64,000 bases of DNA from Candidatus Poseidoniaceae archaeon (GCA_949373095.1 CASIBY010000003.1:109631-173630); one strand, 5' to 3'; positions 9,070 through 18,397 are shown, numbered from the stretch's first letter. Notes: generated by a model not told the origin, from the sequence alone. Numbers and translations: made by a program.

Positions 9070-9672
9070 ATGGACTGGGCTGCGCTCATCGCTCTTTTGG
9101 TGTTCATCACCCCAATGGTCTTTTCACCTGGACCCAACAACATGCTATGTGCTGCTCATGGTGCGCAGCACGGCTTCCGAGCCACCTTACCCCTCACCTG
9201 GGGAATGGTGGTTGGATGGTCAACCCTCGGTCTTGTAGTTGGCATGGTAACAGCGTCAATTGAGTCAAATAAAGCGGTGTTCGACGCACTAACATATGCT
9301 GGGGCGGCTTACATTGCCTATCTTGGAATTTCAATCGCTCGTAATCAGGCTAAGTCTGCCGGAGAGGCCAAAGAAACACAACGCCTAGGATTTCGCACAG
9401 GAGCAGCCTTACAACTTGTTAACGGCAAGGCATGGGTGCATTTCCTCGCTCTTATGGCGACATGGGGAACTCTATTTGGCGAGGGGATTGGAAGCAAGGC
9501 CCTTCTTGTTATGGTCAATGCCTTAGCAGGCTACCCAGCTGTTCTAACATGGGCACTGTTCGGAACGCGCCTAAGCATCATGATGAATTCACCGAGAAAT
9601 GCAAAGCGCCTCAACCTCAGCCTTGGACTCTCTCTTGTTGCTGTTGCCTTTTGGGTCGTCATGCCCCGCTGA
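9070..9672 (+). CDS. LysE/RhtB-family amino-acid exporter
   Basis: A six-helix membrane protein that exports amino acids or related compounds. The N-terminal helix ends with the family signature FSPGPNNMLCAAHGAQHGFR (the G-P-N segment). The second half has GAALQLVNGKAWVHFLALM, matching the conserved Q-x-x-N-P/G-K region. The ATG at 9070 gives 200 residues, the usual length; a GTG two codons upstream is possible. It follows the PLP enzyme by 22 nt on the same strand, so the pair may form an operon that balances sulfur amino acids. The gene is convergent with the next one, with 4 nt between stops. Confidence 0.85.
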   Translation: MDWAALIALLVFITPMVFSPGPNNMLCAAHGAQHGFRATLPLTWGMVVGWSTLGLVVGMVTASIESNKAVFDALTYAGAAYIAYLGISIARNQAKSAGEAKETQRLGFRTGAALQLVNGKAWVHFLALMATWGTLFGEGIGSKALLVMVNALAGYPAVLTWALFGTRLSIMMNSPRNAKRLNLSLGLSLVAVAFWVVMPR

Positions 9673-9676
9673 AGAA

Positions 9677-11422
9677 CTACTCTCCAATTAAGGTACGAAG
9701 GGTCGAAAACGCTTCATGCCACGCTTCTTGACACGCAGCGACCTCATCCTCACTTGCAGTCAGCAATGTCTGTCCGGTCTCATGAAGATGCTTTGTCGCA
9801 GGAAACCATACGCCGCCTCGGTCGCGTGCATTGGAATCAAAATGCCACTCTTGTCCGGTTGAACGATTGACAGCAACAAGCCATGCCCACGCCGCTGCCG
9901 AGCGGTCAATGGAGTCATGTCGACCGGTCGCTTCACGTTCCACCGACCCAATTCCCAAGGTGAGTCCCTTTACCGTGAGTGAATGAATCATTGCCGCAGG
10001 GCCGTCGTTTGATTCCAAGGATGGGAACCGTGCTTTCTGCCGTGCGAGTTCAGTAGCCTTGTCCAAACCCTTGAGGAATTTTCCAAAAGGTTTGGGAGAT
10101 GAATGTTGTTGCTTCCAAATAGCGGCGGCTTCGTCTCCTTCAAGGCCGATTCCAGCAAGACTTCGCTCCCCGTGAGTTCCCCAAAATGCGGTAAGAATAT
10201 CTCCACATGTGACATTCTTGAGAATTCGAATTCCACCACTATCACGTTGCTCAGTGGTTCCTTTTTGCTCAATCCTAAGCGAATCATTATCCTCGTGAGG
10301 ATGGTCTATTGCAGCGCCAAGAATATGGGCGGTGAGTGTTCGCTCGTCTGGTGAGCCAGCAAAAGATTCCAACTCCTCGGCGATCAATTCTACATCGGTG
10401 CCAGGCATCCAAGTTTCACCGATAAGAAGGCCGTCTTCAATCCCTTCAAGGGTTGTGGATTTTATGGCGTTAGCAATCAACCCTTCATTCAGGGTTAACC
10501 CCTGCCATGCGTCTACAACTCTATCGATCCCTTCGCTGCATGCTTCAGGTAAAATTTTGTCTTCAGGCCATCTCTTTGGAAGATAAAAAGCCTCAACAGA
10601 TAGAATGGACGGAAGTAGAGGTGGTAACATGGACAATGCGAGGTGATGAATGAACGATGCGTCCTTTTTCGAGAACGAGTTGAGAGATTCAAAATCTATT
10701 CCCACGACTGGGCCGTGATGGAAACGGAGGGTCACAAACCCTTCTTCGCCGCCTTTTCTCTGCATGACCTCAGCAGGGTCCAATCGGGCAGTCACCCAGA
10801 CCGTTTTTCCGTCAACGATTGATTTAGTCATGTCAAATCGGGAGCGCTTGAGTACGTCTGCAAGCCATTCTTCTGGAGGGTTTGGGTTCGGACCAGTGCA
10901 AACAAAACCACCTTCCCAACTGAAGAAATACATTCCCTTCTTTGCGTGGTCTTCCCATGGTAACATACGAAGGGTGAGATTGGAAAAGTTCTGTATTCCA
11001 GCGAGGTAACCCGGCTTCCCATCTCCTCGTCGGACATAAGAGGCAGAACCAAACGAACTGGAGTTGAATTGTCCAACAAGCGTAAATTGCTCATCATGAG
11101 ACGCGTGGAGTGAGCCAGCGAATGCCTTTGCAACCACGTCACCGCGGCGCGCCATCATGCGTTTAGAGAGCCACCCCAGGTCATTCTTTTTCTTGATGAT
11201 GCGCTCGATTTCTCTCAAGGTTTTAGTGACGGGGTCAGTGCGCCCCCAACTCAATTTCCCCTTGAAACTCATCGCGGGAAGGTGGCCACGAGGACTCTCT
11301 TGGAAACTGCTGAGTTGACGAGCGAGTTTTTTCGCAGTTGCCTCGTTTGCCTGCTTGGTCCCACGCATTTTCATGCGTTGTTTTTTCTGGCCAGGAAATT
11401 CCACTTTGGATGGTCCCGCCAT
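9677..11422 (-). CDS. conserved-looking hypothetical protein, 581 aa
   Basis: I do not recognise a family. The frame is long, uninterrupted and has codon use like its neighbours. There is no signal peptide or membrane helix. The first 30 residues are basic and rich in Lys, Arg and Gln, then a mixed alpha/beta body follows with patches such as SWGRTDPVTKTLREIERIIK and several Trp residues. A possible late region (residues 480-540) contains AAAWAWLVAVNRSTGQEWHF. The start could also be the ATG 16 codons downstream (MKMRGTKQ). It is divergent from the PqqB-like gene over about 100 nt. Its function cannot be inferred from context. Confidence 0.6.
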   Translation of the reverse strand: MAGPSKVEFPGQKKQRMKMRGTKQANEATAKKLARQLSSFQESPRGHLPAMSFKGKLSWGRTDPVTKTLREIERIIKKKNDLGWLSKRMMARRGDVVAKAFAGSLHASHDEQFTLVGQFNSSSFGSASYVRRGDGKPGYLAGIQNFSNLTLRMLPWEDHAKKGMYFFSWEGGFVCTGPNPNPPEEWLADVLKRSRFDMTKSIVDGKTVWVTARLDPAEVMQRKGGEEGFVTLRFHHGPVVGIDFESLNSFSKKDASFIHHLALSMLPPLLPSILSVEAFYLPKRWPEDKILPEACSEGIDRVVDAWQGLTLNEGLIANAIKSTTLEGIEDGLLIGETWMPGTDVELIAEELESFAGSPDERTLTAHILGAAIDHPHEDNDSLRIEQKGTTEQRDSGGIRILKNVTCGDILTAFWGTHGERSLAGIGLEGDEAAAIWKQQHSSPKPFGKFLKGLDKATELARQKARFPSLESNDGPAAMIHSLTVKGLTLGIGSVEREATGRHDSIDRSAAAWAWLVAVNRSTGQEWHFDSNARDRGGVWFPATKHLHETGQTLLTASEDEVAACQEAWHEAFSTLRTLIGE

Positions 11423-11522
11423 AATGCTCCCACCTCCACCGGTACGGCTTGAGTGTTTGAGGCCTTCTCTTGATGGTGCTCTCTTTGAAAAGCACTATCA
11501 TGTGGTACATGTACCCTTAGTT

Positions 11523-12374
11523 ATGGTGACGGCAACCCTTCTTGGCACTGCCCAAGATGGCGGCCTCCCTCAAGCGGGATGCCAGCAACAATGCTGCAAT
11601 AGCCTGCCCTTGAGCGCCCACCGTTATCCGGTCAGCTTAGGTTTAGTTGACAAAGAAGGGAACGGCCACCTCATTGACACGACCCGACATCTTGCCGGGC
11701 AACTGTCCATTTGGAACCATCCTCCGCTTTCATCCATCTTCTTGACCCATGCTCATTTTGGCCATGTTGACGGTTTGGGACTTCTTGGAAAGGAGACTAT
11801 GAATGCTCAGGGATTGAACCTCCACGTATCTCCTTCAATGTTCCACTTAATGGAAGAAACGCCGCAATGGGCTCTCATGCTTGCCCAAGGCGTCTTCTCA
11901 GAACATGTATTCATGCACGCTGACCGCATTATGCTCACAGAGGAATTGATTGTCGAACCGGTCCATGTCCCACACCGAGCAGAACTCTCTGACATGCACG
12001 CATTCGTTGTTCGCGGACCAAACCATTCCCTCCTTTATTTGCCCGACCATGATGATTGGAATAGTACCCTAAAGCGCCATCAATGCACGACAATTCGCGA
12101 ATGGTTGAGTCTGCTTAACGTTGACATTGCTTTGATTGACGGCACTTTTTGGGATATGGACGAACTTCCTGCGCTACGACAAAACAACGTCCCCCACCCT
12201 CCAGTGAGCGAGACCCTGGAGTTGCTCGGGAAGAAGAGAGAAAGCGACCCCGAGATATATTTCATACACCTCAATCACACAAACCCCCTCCACGATGAAG
12301 CGAGCAATGCTTTTGCAACCGTTGCTTCAATGGGCTGGGGTGTAGCAAAGCAAGGCCAACAGTTCATCCTGTGA
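11523..12374 (+). CDS. PqqB-like metallo-beta-lactamase-fold hydrolase
   Basis: The N-terminus TATLLGTAQDGGLPQAGC is close to the start of PqqB (G-x-x-x-G-G-x-P-Q-x-x-C), and the metal-binding motif appears as LTHAHFGHVDGL, i.e. H-x-H-x-x-H with Gly-His at the usual Asp-His position. Later metal-ligand candidates are VPHRAEL, LYLPDHDDWN and FIHLNHTNPL. The start at 11523 removes an out-of-family N-terminus that overlaps the divergent gene. PqqB participates in pyrroloquinoline quinone synthesis in bacteria, but no other pqq gene is visible here, so a different oxidative or hydrolytic role is likely. The replaced Asp in the HxHxDH motif suggests changed metal use. It is convergent with the symporter gene, overlapping by 11 nt. 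Confidence 0.78.
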   Translation: MVTATLLGTAQDGGLPQAGCQQQCCNSLPLSAHRYPVSLGLVDKEGNGHLIDTTRHLAGQLSIWNHPPLSSIFLTHAHFGHVDGLGLLGKETMNAQGLNLHVSPSMFHLMEETPQWALMLAQGVFSEHVFMHADRIMLTEELIVEPVHVPHRAELSDMHAFVVRGPNHSLLYLPDHDDWNSTLKRHQCTTIREWLSLLNVDIALIDGTFWDMDELPALRQNNVPHPPVSETLELLGKKRESDPEIYFIHLNHTNPLHDEASNAFATVASMGWGVAKQGQQFIL

Positions 12375-14472
12375 TATTTCCGAGAACGGTGTAGTCCAAT
12401 ACAATAAGTTCCACTGTGTAGGACACCTCTTCACCGTTGTCTTCGTTGCTTCCGCCAAATATACACGAATCACCTTGAGCAGCAACAGAAATTTCTGTAG
12501 TGTGTTCACCAAGTCCGGCGCCCATTGAATCAATCTGCTCAAAGATTTCATTCAATGTCAAGCCGGACACATTTGTGCCGATCATGCTGGAATTGTACCA
12601 TTCCAAAACAACCTCATGGCCGTCATTCCCCTCGCTGTTTTGCCCCTCAGCGTTCAAAGAGAATTCAAGGTGAGAGGCCGTTCCAGAAATGGTATCGGCC
12701 GCAGTTTGCGATTGACAAATACCATTGTCAGGGACCTCGTCTTCCCCATAGGAGAGACTAATTCGGAGGCCAACGATATTGAGCTCATCGGCATCATCGA
12801 TAGCGTCAGTAGTGTACGTCTCGCTCCATGGTGTCCCGTCTGCAACGTATTCTGTGCCAGAATCAAGCAAGACATAGGATAGTTCACCGTTGACTTGGAA
12901 CTCCCCAACTACATCCCCCGAGACGGTGGAGGAACGAGGACTCATTTTGAGGTATGTGGCCTCTAATGATGCGGTAAGAAGCAAGATAACAACTCCTCCG
13001 ATAATGAGGCCATTTTGACTGGGAACGGCGTATCGTCCGAAGGGATTGCTCACCGAGGAGTCGCGTGCAGCGCACATGATGAAGTGAGCAGCAAATGCAG
13101 CCCCCATTCCAGGGACTGAAGGGAAGATTCCATCAGCACCGCCGAAACCAAGAATGGTCCAAACAACCACTGCACTCATGGCTGACATCATCATTGTGCT
13201 GGAATGGAAGGTGTCGGGTTCATAGCCCATCATACGCACCAAAATGAGCGGGACAAAGATTCCCCCCAACCCATAGACGGCAAGAACGACGAGTTTGAAC
13301 ACCGAATCTCCAAATCCAGGGACCTGTTGCCCAACAAGTGAAATCACCGTGGCGAATACAGCAACAGCCAGTGTCACACGTTTTGTAGTCTTGTGATCTT
13401 GACTCCATTCGGGGCGTATATCATCGGTAATAGCTGCAGTGCAGGCAAGAACTTGGCTGTCTGCCGTGGACATGGTCGCGGCAAAAATCGAGGCCAAAAT
13501 GAGTCCTCCGAGGAACGGGCTTAACTTCTCCATGGCAAGAAGTGGAAGTCCCGTTTCCGCACCAGAGGTGCCGAGTTCAGGCAACAAAACACGGCATGAC
13601 AAACCGATAAGGAACATCAAAATGATGAATGGTGTCTGCCAAACGAAGAACCAAATCATCGCTTCTTTACGGGCTTTATCGTCCTTGAGAGTCATCACTC
13701 GAGACACCACTTGAGGTTGTCCAGCAACGCCCAATCCACCCAAGAAGAAGGCTGCAATCCACAGGGTTGCACCAAACTTCAACCCAGATGGGAAAAGATT
13801 GGTCATGGCCGGGTCAATGGCATTCAACTGGTCGTTCAGGCCGGAGAATCCACCCGTTGCCTTGAGTGCAACCAGACAAAGAATGGTCGAACCGACAATC
13901 ATCACACAGGATTGTGCAGCATCGGTCCAAATCGAAGCCCGAATCCCTCCCGCATAGCAGTATGCAACAACAAGAACGAAACCAATGAGGATTCCAATGG
14001 TTGGAGACCAGTTGAGCATGGTTTCGAGGGCGACGCCTCCAGCAGTCAGTTGAGCGGCGGCGTAAATTGAAAGGAAGAGCACGGAAAGCACGGCAGCCAG
14101 TTTTGCCTCGGGCGAGCCCGTGGTGCTTGAAACAAGAGATGAAAGAGATCGAATTCCGCGAGCCTCACCTTCTTTCTGAATGTATTTGTAGAGCCATATC
14201 CATGCAACAAGTTGACCGATGGTAGAAACTGCAGCGATCCAGATTGCAGAATATCCTTGGAGGATGATAAAACCAATGAAACCAATGAACATGTAGCCCG
14301 AGTTCCAAGTGCTCACGGCAGACAGCGCTGCAAGGGCTGGGTGCATTCCCCGGCCGGCGACGAGATAATCGTCCGTTGTATCTTCTTTAACACGCATTGA
14401 CGCAAGGCCAACACCAGCGAAAAAGATCATGAAGAGCAAAAAGGAGAGCAGTAAAAGTACACTATCGGACAT
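12364..14472 (-). CDS. sodium:solute symporter (SSS family) with C-terminal extracytoplasmic domain
   Basis: A sodium-driven uptake carrier of the PutP/SSS type. The first 500 residues have about 13 hydrophobic helices and family segments such as YLVAGRGMHPALAALSAVST near residue 45 and SIFAATMSTADSQVLACTAA around residue 345. After the last helix comes a stretch of roughly 180 polar, acidic residues rich in Asp, Glu, Ser and Thr, ending with VLDYTVLGNITG. It has two Cys (GICQSQ, DSCIFGG), so a secreted beta-sandwich is plausible. That extension is not part of usual SSS carriers. Start at 14472 removes an unlikely GTG/ATG extension into dph5. Substrate may be proline, pantothenate, acetate or another small solute. 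Confidence 0.82.
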   Translation of the reverse strand: MSDSVLLLLSFLLFMIFFAGVGLASMRVKEDTTDDYLVAGRGMHPALAALSAVSTWNSGYMFIGFIGFIILQGYSAIWIAAVSTIGQLVAWIWLYKYIQKEGEARGIRSLSSLVSSTTGSPEAKLAAVLSVLFLSIYAAAQLTAGGVALETMLNWSPTIGILIGFVLVVAYCYAGGIRASIWTDAAQSCVMIVGSTILCLVALKATGGFSGLNDQLNAIDPAMTNLFPSGLKFGATLWIAAFFLGGLGVAGQPQVVSRVMTLKDDKARKEAMIWFFVWQTPFIILMFLIGLSCRVLLPELGTSGAETGLPLLAMEKLSPFLGGLILASIFAATMSTADSQVLACTAAITDDIRPEWSQDHKTTKRVTLAVAVFATVISLVGQQVPGFGDSVFKLVVLAVYGLGGIFVPLILVRMMGYEPDTFHSSTMMMSAMSAVVVWTILGFGGADGIFPSVPGMGAAFAAHFIMCAARDSSVSNPFGRYAVPSQNGLIIGGVVILLLTASLEATYLKMSPRSSTVSGDVVGEFQVNGELSYVLLDSGTEYVADGTPWSETYTTDAIDDADELNIVGLRISLSYGEDEVPDNGICQSQTAADTISGTASHLEFSLNAEGQNSEGNDGHEVVLEWYNSSMIGTNVSGLTLNEIFEQIDSMGAGLGEHTTEISVAAQGDSCIFGGSNEDNGEEVSYTVELIVLDYTVLGNITG

Positions 14473-14480
14473 GGTTTTCT

Positions 14481-15371
14481 TTACTCCTGTTCCCAACGAA
14501 CCAACGCTTTCTCTTCAACTTCACCCGTCGTTGCAGGGAAAATAATGCAATTCAGACGCCCGCCAGCTTGTTTGCTCAACCCCTCTACAGTGGTCGAAAC
14601 AATACGTTGGTCGCCGGTGCCCATATCAGAACACAGCACGACACGCATTTGCAACGCATCTTCTTCTACGAATGATTGCAAGGCAGCCTTTGTCAACAGG
14701 TCTGAAGGATTGTCATCAGAAAATTCACGCTCTGTCAAACCCTCTTCAATTTTCAAACGCATGAGGTCAATCGATGCTACCGCATCACCAGGCATCATGG
14801 GGCGCTGGTCGCCAGTACCCAAACCAGTAGGGTCTAGGTCGAGTAGAGCAAGTGTATGCAGGCCCGTGAATCGGTTGACGATGATGGTTTCCAAAGGTGA
14901 TGTTGCAACCCATCCGCCGTAGGGGTAAGTGAGTGTTGTTTGTCGTCCAAATCGATAGTTGGAAAGGCCAATTGCACCTGTGACAAGTGTGGTAATTGAG
15001 ATGCCATGAAAGACGCGGCATTCAATACCTGCTTCTGCTGCTTGGAGTTGCAAGTCCACGTGTGTCGTAGCTTGTAGCGGGTCTCCAACGACTAAGAGTG
15101 CGACGAGCGAAGTGGAGGCGAGTGCGAACAAATCCTCAGGTTGTTCAACCTCCGGCCGCATGACCCGCTGAATCGGACCAATGGTTTGTTCGAGAAGATT
15201 GAGTTCTTCATCCGGCCACAAAGCAGTATAGGCCTCATATCTACGATGTGTCGCTGCAGTGGCTGCTTCCACAGCCTCAAGGGTCATGGCTCCAACGCTT
15301 CCCGGTCCCATTCCAACGAGAAGAAGTCCGGTCAACGGAAGTTTTTGTGTTGTTGTGTAACTCTCCGCCAT
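14481..15371 (-). CDS. dph5: diphthine synthase
   Basis: Methylates the precursor on the conserved His of elongation factor 2 using S-adenosylmethionine, the second stage of diphthamide synthesis. The sequence opens with LTGLLLVGMGPGSVGAMTLE and then RRYEAYTALWPDEELNLLEQ, followed by LLVVGDPLQATTHVDLQLQA and FHGISITTLVTGAIGLSNYR. These are the hallmark segments of archaeal/eukaryotic Dph5. Length 296 is slightly above the usual 260-280. An in-frame upstream ATG would make the gene overlap the divergent trm5 start; the chosen ATG leaves 37 nt between them. The neighbourhood pairs two translation-fidelity genes. The stop lies just upstream of the symporter start. Confidence 0.92.
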   Translation of the reverse strand: MAESYTTTQKLPLTGLLLVGMGPGSVGAMTLEAVEAATAATHRRYEAYTALWPDEELNLLEQTIGPIQRVMRPEVEQPEDLFALASTSLVALLVVGDPLQATTHVDLQLQAAEAGIECRVFHGISITTLVTGAIGLSNYRFGRQTTLTYPYGGWVATSPLETIIVNRFTGLHTLALLDLDPTGLGTGDQRPMMPGDAVASIDLMRLKIEEGLTEREFSDDNPSDLLTKAALQSFVEEDALQMRVVLCSDMGTGDQRIVSTTVEGLSKQAGGRLNCIIFPATTGEVEEKALVRWEQE

Positions 15372-15408
15372 GCTCAAACCTCCCGTTCGCTTGGCTTGAG
15401 CGAGGGCC

Positions 15409-16503
15409 ATGCGTCATTTGAGAGTGCCGAGTGCAGAAACTCAAGATTGGCTAGCCTTGTGCCGCTCGTCACATTGGCTGGTTACGACCTCAGGAGTTGT
15501 TCGTTTAGAGGGGGGTTTCAGAGGAATTCCTCTTACAGAGAATGCTCCTGATGAGACGGATACCTGTTGGAAAGGTCATTTGCATATTGAGGTGGAAGGA
15601 AAGGGCAAGGGGCCCGTACACTGGACGGAACGCTTACCTAAAGCCCTGCAACAACTCCCGCCGGAAACATGGCCATCAGCCTATGAAATACAAGGCGATG
15701 TTCTTATCGTCAAACTTGAGGGTAAGGCATCGGTTTACGGAGAAAGCATTGCTGAGGCAATGTTGGATCAGTTACCTAATATCCGACTCGTATGCGCGGA
15801 TGATGGAGTAATGGGAGATTTCCGCGTTCGTGATTTGTCCGTTCTAAAAAGTCGAGACGGGACGGAGCATACCCGTACAAGAGTACGAGAACACGGCCAT
15901 CTTGTTTGGGTCGATCCTGCAAAAGCCTATTTTTCATCACGTCTTTCCAGCGAGCGAGAAAAGACACTGACTTCGTTACAGAAACTTCGCTTGCGTCTTG
16001 AACGCCCTCTCGTTATCGCCGACCCCTATGCGGGAGTAGGTCCTGCCTTCCCCCTCCTTTTCGCCGAACCTGGCTTGATTGAAGGTTGCTTAGCAGGCGA
16101 TTTGAATCCCGATGCTGTTGACCTCTTGCGATTGAATATTGAATATTGGCAGTCGAAACGAGCGGATGGCCCACTGAAGCGGGTAGAAACGATTTGCGAC
16201 GACGCCCTTCAGTGGGGAAAAACATCCACTCTTCTTGGACAAGCTGATGTTCTGCTGGTCAATTTGCCACACAATAGCCTTGAACACTTACCCGGCTTAT
16301 TGCAGATATTGCGCCGAGGAGAACCTGTTTTAATTCGTGGTTGGGCCATCCGAGAACGTGAACACCTTGGTCAAGATACAGACAACCTACAACGGCTTCT
16401 CCACGACAACAGTGCGAGGGATATTGAGGTTGAACTTGCTGAAATCAAAGGTTTTTCTACGTCAAAGTGCTTTGTCGCATTTGAATGCAGTTTTACATTA
16501 TGA
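15409..16503 (+). CDS. trm5: tRNA (guanine37-N1)-methyltransferase, Trm5 family
   Basis: Methylates G37 next to the anticodon, preventing frameshifting and starting wyosine formation. Visible motifs are YEIQGDVLIVKLEG (start of domain D2), FRVRDLSVL, HGHLVWVDPAKAYFSSRLSS and ERE, then the Rossmann methyltransferase motif VIADPYAGVGPAFPLLFAEP, the acidic SAM contact AGDLNPDAVDLLRLN and the catalytic LLVNLPHNSLEHLP (N-L/P-P). This is the Trm5 architecture, not the bacterial TrmD. Length 364 is normal. Taw1, the next enzyme of the wyosine route, lies 33 kb downstream at 49612. It may share a compact bidirectional promoter with dph5. Confidence 0.88.
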   Translation: MRHLRVPSAETQDWLALCRSSHWLVTTSGVVRLEGGFRGIPLTENAPDETDTCWKGHLHIEVEGKGKGPVHWTERLPKALQQLPPETWPSAYEIQGDVLIVKLEGKASVYGESIAEAMLDQLPNIRLVCADDGVMGDFRVRDLSVLKSRDGTEHTRTRVREHGHLVWVDPAKAYFSSRLSSEREKTLTSLQKLRLRLERPLVIADPYAGVGPAFPLLFAEPGLIEGCLAGDLNPDAVDLLRLNIEYWQSKRADGPLKRVETICDDALQWGKTSTLLGQADVLLVNLPHNSLEHLPGLLQILRRGEPVLIRGWAIREREHLGQDTDNLQRLLHDNSARDIEVELAEIKGFSTSKCFVAFECSFTL

Positions 16504-16545
16504 ACCAAGCGTTCACTTCATGAAGCCCGCCCGCCTCGGCGTCCC

Positions 16546-16671
16546 ATGGACAACATCGTCAAGTGCGAATGCGGAGCAAGCATTGACATCGCCGGTGTAA
16601 CACCTCGTAAGGACGGAACCAAGGTTTGGTGCCGAGTTTGCGGAACCGTAACGCTCCACCATCGCCTCTGA
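16546..16671 (+). CDS. 41-aa zinc-ribbon microprotein
   Basis: A short gene not reported by ordinary length cut-offs. It encodes MDNIVKCECGASIDIAG, then WCRVCGTVTLHHRL. The pairs C-x-C-G and C-x-x-C-G, 20 residues apart, could form one zinc site, and two late histidines are also available. It follows trm5 by 42 nt on the same strand and ends one base before the convergent M24 peptidase stop. Zinc ribbons of this size occur in archaeal RNA-binding and transcription-related proteins. Coding is supported by the Cys spacing and the gap it fills exactly, not by any family match. Confidence 0.6.
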   Translation: MDNIVKCECGASIDIAGVTPRKDGTKVWCRVCGTVTLHHRL

Positions 16672-16672
16672 T

Positions 16673-17713
16673 TCATTCATCGTGTTCTTCCACACGGTCT
16701 TGGCGCAATCCAGCCAGACCGACCAAGCAGAAGATTTCTACAAGCCCGAGTGGCATGGACAAAAATCGCTTTGATTCAATTTCTTCTTCAACAGGGGGAT
16801 TAAATGCCATTGAGATGTCGTAAGCATCAGGTTCAATCATGAACCAATCCAAATCACGAGGCAAGTCGACAGTCAAGAATTCATGGTCCTCCTGGTTTAC
16901 CAAAAAATCATCCTCAATTCGTATTCCAAACCATCCGTCTAGGTAAATCCCGGGTTCAATGGTGATAGCGTCATAAGGTGCAAGTGGTTGTTGATTGTAT
17001 GATAGTCCAAACAATGGGTCGTCACTTCCACCTGAGAGCAGGGGCGGTTCATGGACGCAGACCCCAAAACCATGGCCCAGTGAATGAATGAAGTTGTCAC
17101 CAAATCCTTGTTCTTCAATGTGGGCGCGGGCGATATCATCCAATGCCCAAGCCGGAGTACCCGCCTCAATCAGTGGAAAGGTGAGATTTTGCGCATCATA
17201 AACAGCCATGTATGCCTTGATGATGGTATCATTTGTAGTCCCACCAACTACGTAACTTCTTGTTACATCACTAACCCAATCGTTGACCCTTGCGCCAAGG
17301 TCAACAACAACAACATCACCAATTTCTACCTGCTTTGGTCCAGCTCCATCGTTTACCGGGTCGCCATGCGGGATGGCTCCGTTTGCACCTGAGGCGACAA
17401 TTGTGGAAAAGGAGGGCCAATCGGGGTTAGAGCCGTTTTCGATCATCGCCCTGTCTATCTCATCAGCGATGGCTCGTTCACTGAGTTCTGCCCCCATGAG
17501 AACCTGCCAGAGCATTTCTCGAGCCACGTTTTGCCCAATACTAGCCAACCTTACTGATTCACGGATGGATTCATCTTTGTTTGGAGATATACCTGTTGGG
17601 GCGGGGAATCCGCCGTTGAGCGCCCGCTCCACTTCGGTTTCGCACGCCATTGCTGGAGGCAATGTCGCCATCATCAGAGAGAGAATCACTCCTACCATGA
17701 GGCTCGTGCGCAT
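16673..17713 (-). CDS. secreted M24-family metallopeptidase (Xaa-Pro aminopeptidase-like)
   Basis: A pita-bread metalloenzyme with a signal peptide (MRTSLMVGVILSLMMATLPP) and a hydrophobic C-terminal segment before a basic-acidic tail (LVGLAGLRQDRVEEHDE), so it is probably exported and membrane-held. The five metal ligands are recognisable: VVVVDLGARVN (Asp), WVSDVTRSY (Asp), HSLGHGFGVCVHEPP (His), AITIEPGIYLDG (Glu) and GIRIEDDFLV (Glu). It lacks the creatinase-like N-terminal domain of cytosolic Xaa-Pro aminopeptidases, having only about 25 residues of mature sequence before the catalytic domain. Combined with the S15 peptidase, this suggests exported proline-peptide degradation. It is divergent from GMP synthase subunit A. 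Confidence 0.87.
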   Translation of the reverse strand: MRTSLMVGVILSLMMATLPPAMACETEVERALNGGFPAPTGISPNKDESIRESVRLASIGQNVAREMLWQVLMGAELSERAIADEIDRAMIENGSNPDWPSFSTIVASGANGAIPHGDPVNDGAGPKQVEIGDVVVVDLGARVNDWVSDVTRSYVVGGTTNDTIIKAYMAVYDAQNLTFPLIEAGTPAWALDDIARAHIEEQGFGDNFIHSLGHGFGVCVHEPPLLSGGSDDPLFGLSYNQQPLAPYDAITIEPGIYLDGWFGIRIEDDFLVNQEDHEFLTVDLPRDLDWFMIEPDAYDISMAFNPPVEEEIESKRFLSMPLGLVEIFCLVGLAGLRQDRVEEHDE

Positions 17714-17797
17714 GATTTACCCAAAACCACCACCCTCTTTGTTGCATCGGCATGTTCATGGTCGTCCCTCTACCGCCAAGAAAGTAAGGTGGCGCTC

Positions 17798-18397
17798 ATG
17801 TCAGAAAAACCTCTTGTGATTGATGTTGTTGACAACGGAGGGCAATGGACGCACCGAGAGTGGCGTATGTTGCGCTACCTCAAAGTGGATACAAAAATCA
17901 TTGAAAATACGACCCCAGTTAGCGAAATACGCGAACTCGACGGCCTCATCCTTTCAGGAGGAGCCGCACGGGTAGGATTGACTGGAGAGTTGGGCAATTG
18001 TGCGGCGTTCTTGGAACTCGACATCCCGATTCTCGGAATTTGCGCCGGCCATCAATTTATGGCCCGACATTATGGAGGAGACGCTCGGGAATCACCCGAA
18101 CCTGAATTTGGAGCGATGGAAATCAACCTTGAGCAAGAGGGCGGCAAGATTTTTGCCGGTACCGAGCAAACCCAGACAGTCTGGGAATCTCACAACGATG
18201 AAGTACACGAAGTGCCGGAAGGATTTTTCATTACAGCAAGCAGCCCATCCTGTAAGGTTCAAGGTATGGAAAACGAGGCAGGTAACCGCTTCGGGCTCCA
18301 GTTCCATCCCGAAGTCAACGATTCTGAATTTGGTAAAGAGATGTTTGAAAATTTTGTTCGCGTGTGCCGAGAAAATAAAGAAAATAGCGAAAAATGA
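17798..18397 (+). CDS. guaAA: GMP synthase, glutamine amidotransferase subunit
   Basis: Class I glutaminase that passes ammonia to the separate synthetase subunit to convert XMP to GMP. The opening EKPLVIDVVDNGGQWTHREW matches the archaeal stand-alone subunit. Catalytic residues are Cys in ILGICAGHQFMARHYGG and the His-x-Glu pair in FGLQFHPEVNDSEFG. Length 199 is correct for the archaeal subunit A and excludes the bacterial fused GuaA. The ATP pyrophosphatase partner is not in the window. The ATG at 17798 is favoured over one three codons earlier because the family begins close to the first strand. Confidence 0.9.
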   Translation: MSEKPLVIDVVDNGGQWTHREWRMLRYLKVDTKIIENTTPVSEIRELDGLILSGGAARVGLTGELGNCAAFLELDIPILGICAGHQFMARHYGGDARESPEPEFGAMEINLEQEGGKIFAGTEQTQTVWESHNDEVHEVPEGFFITASSPSCKVQGMENEAGNRFGLQFHPEVNDSEFGKEMFENFVRVCRENKENSEK

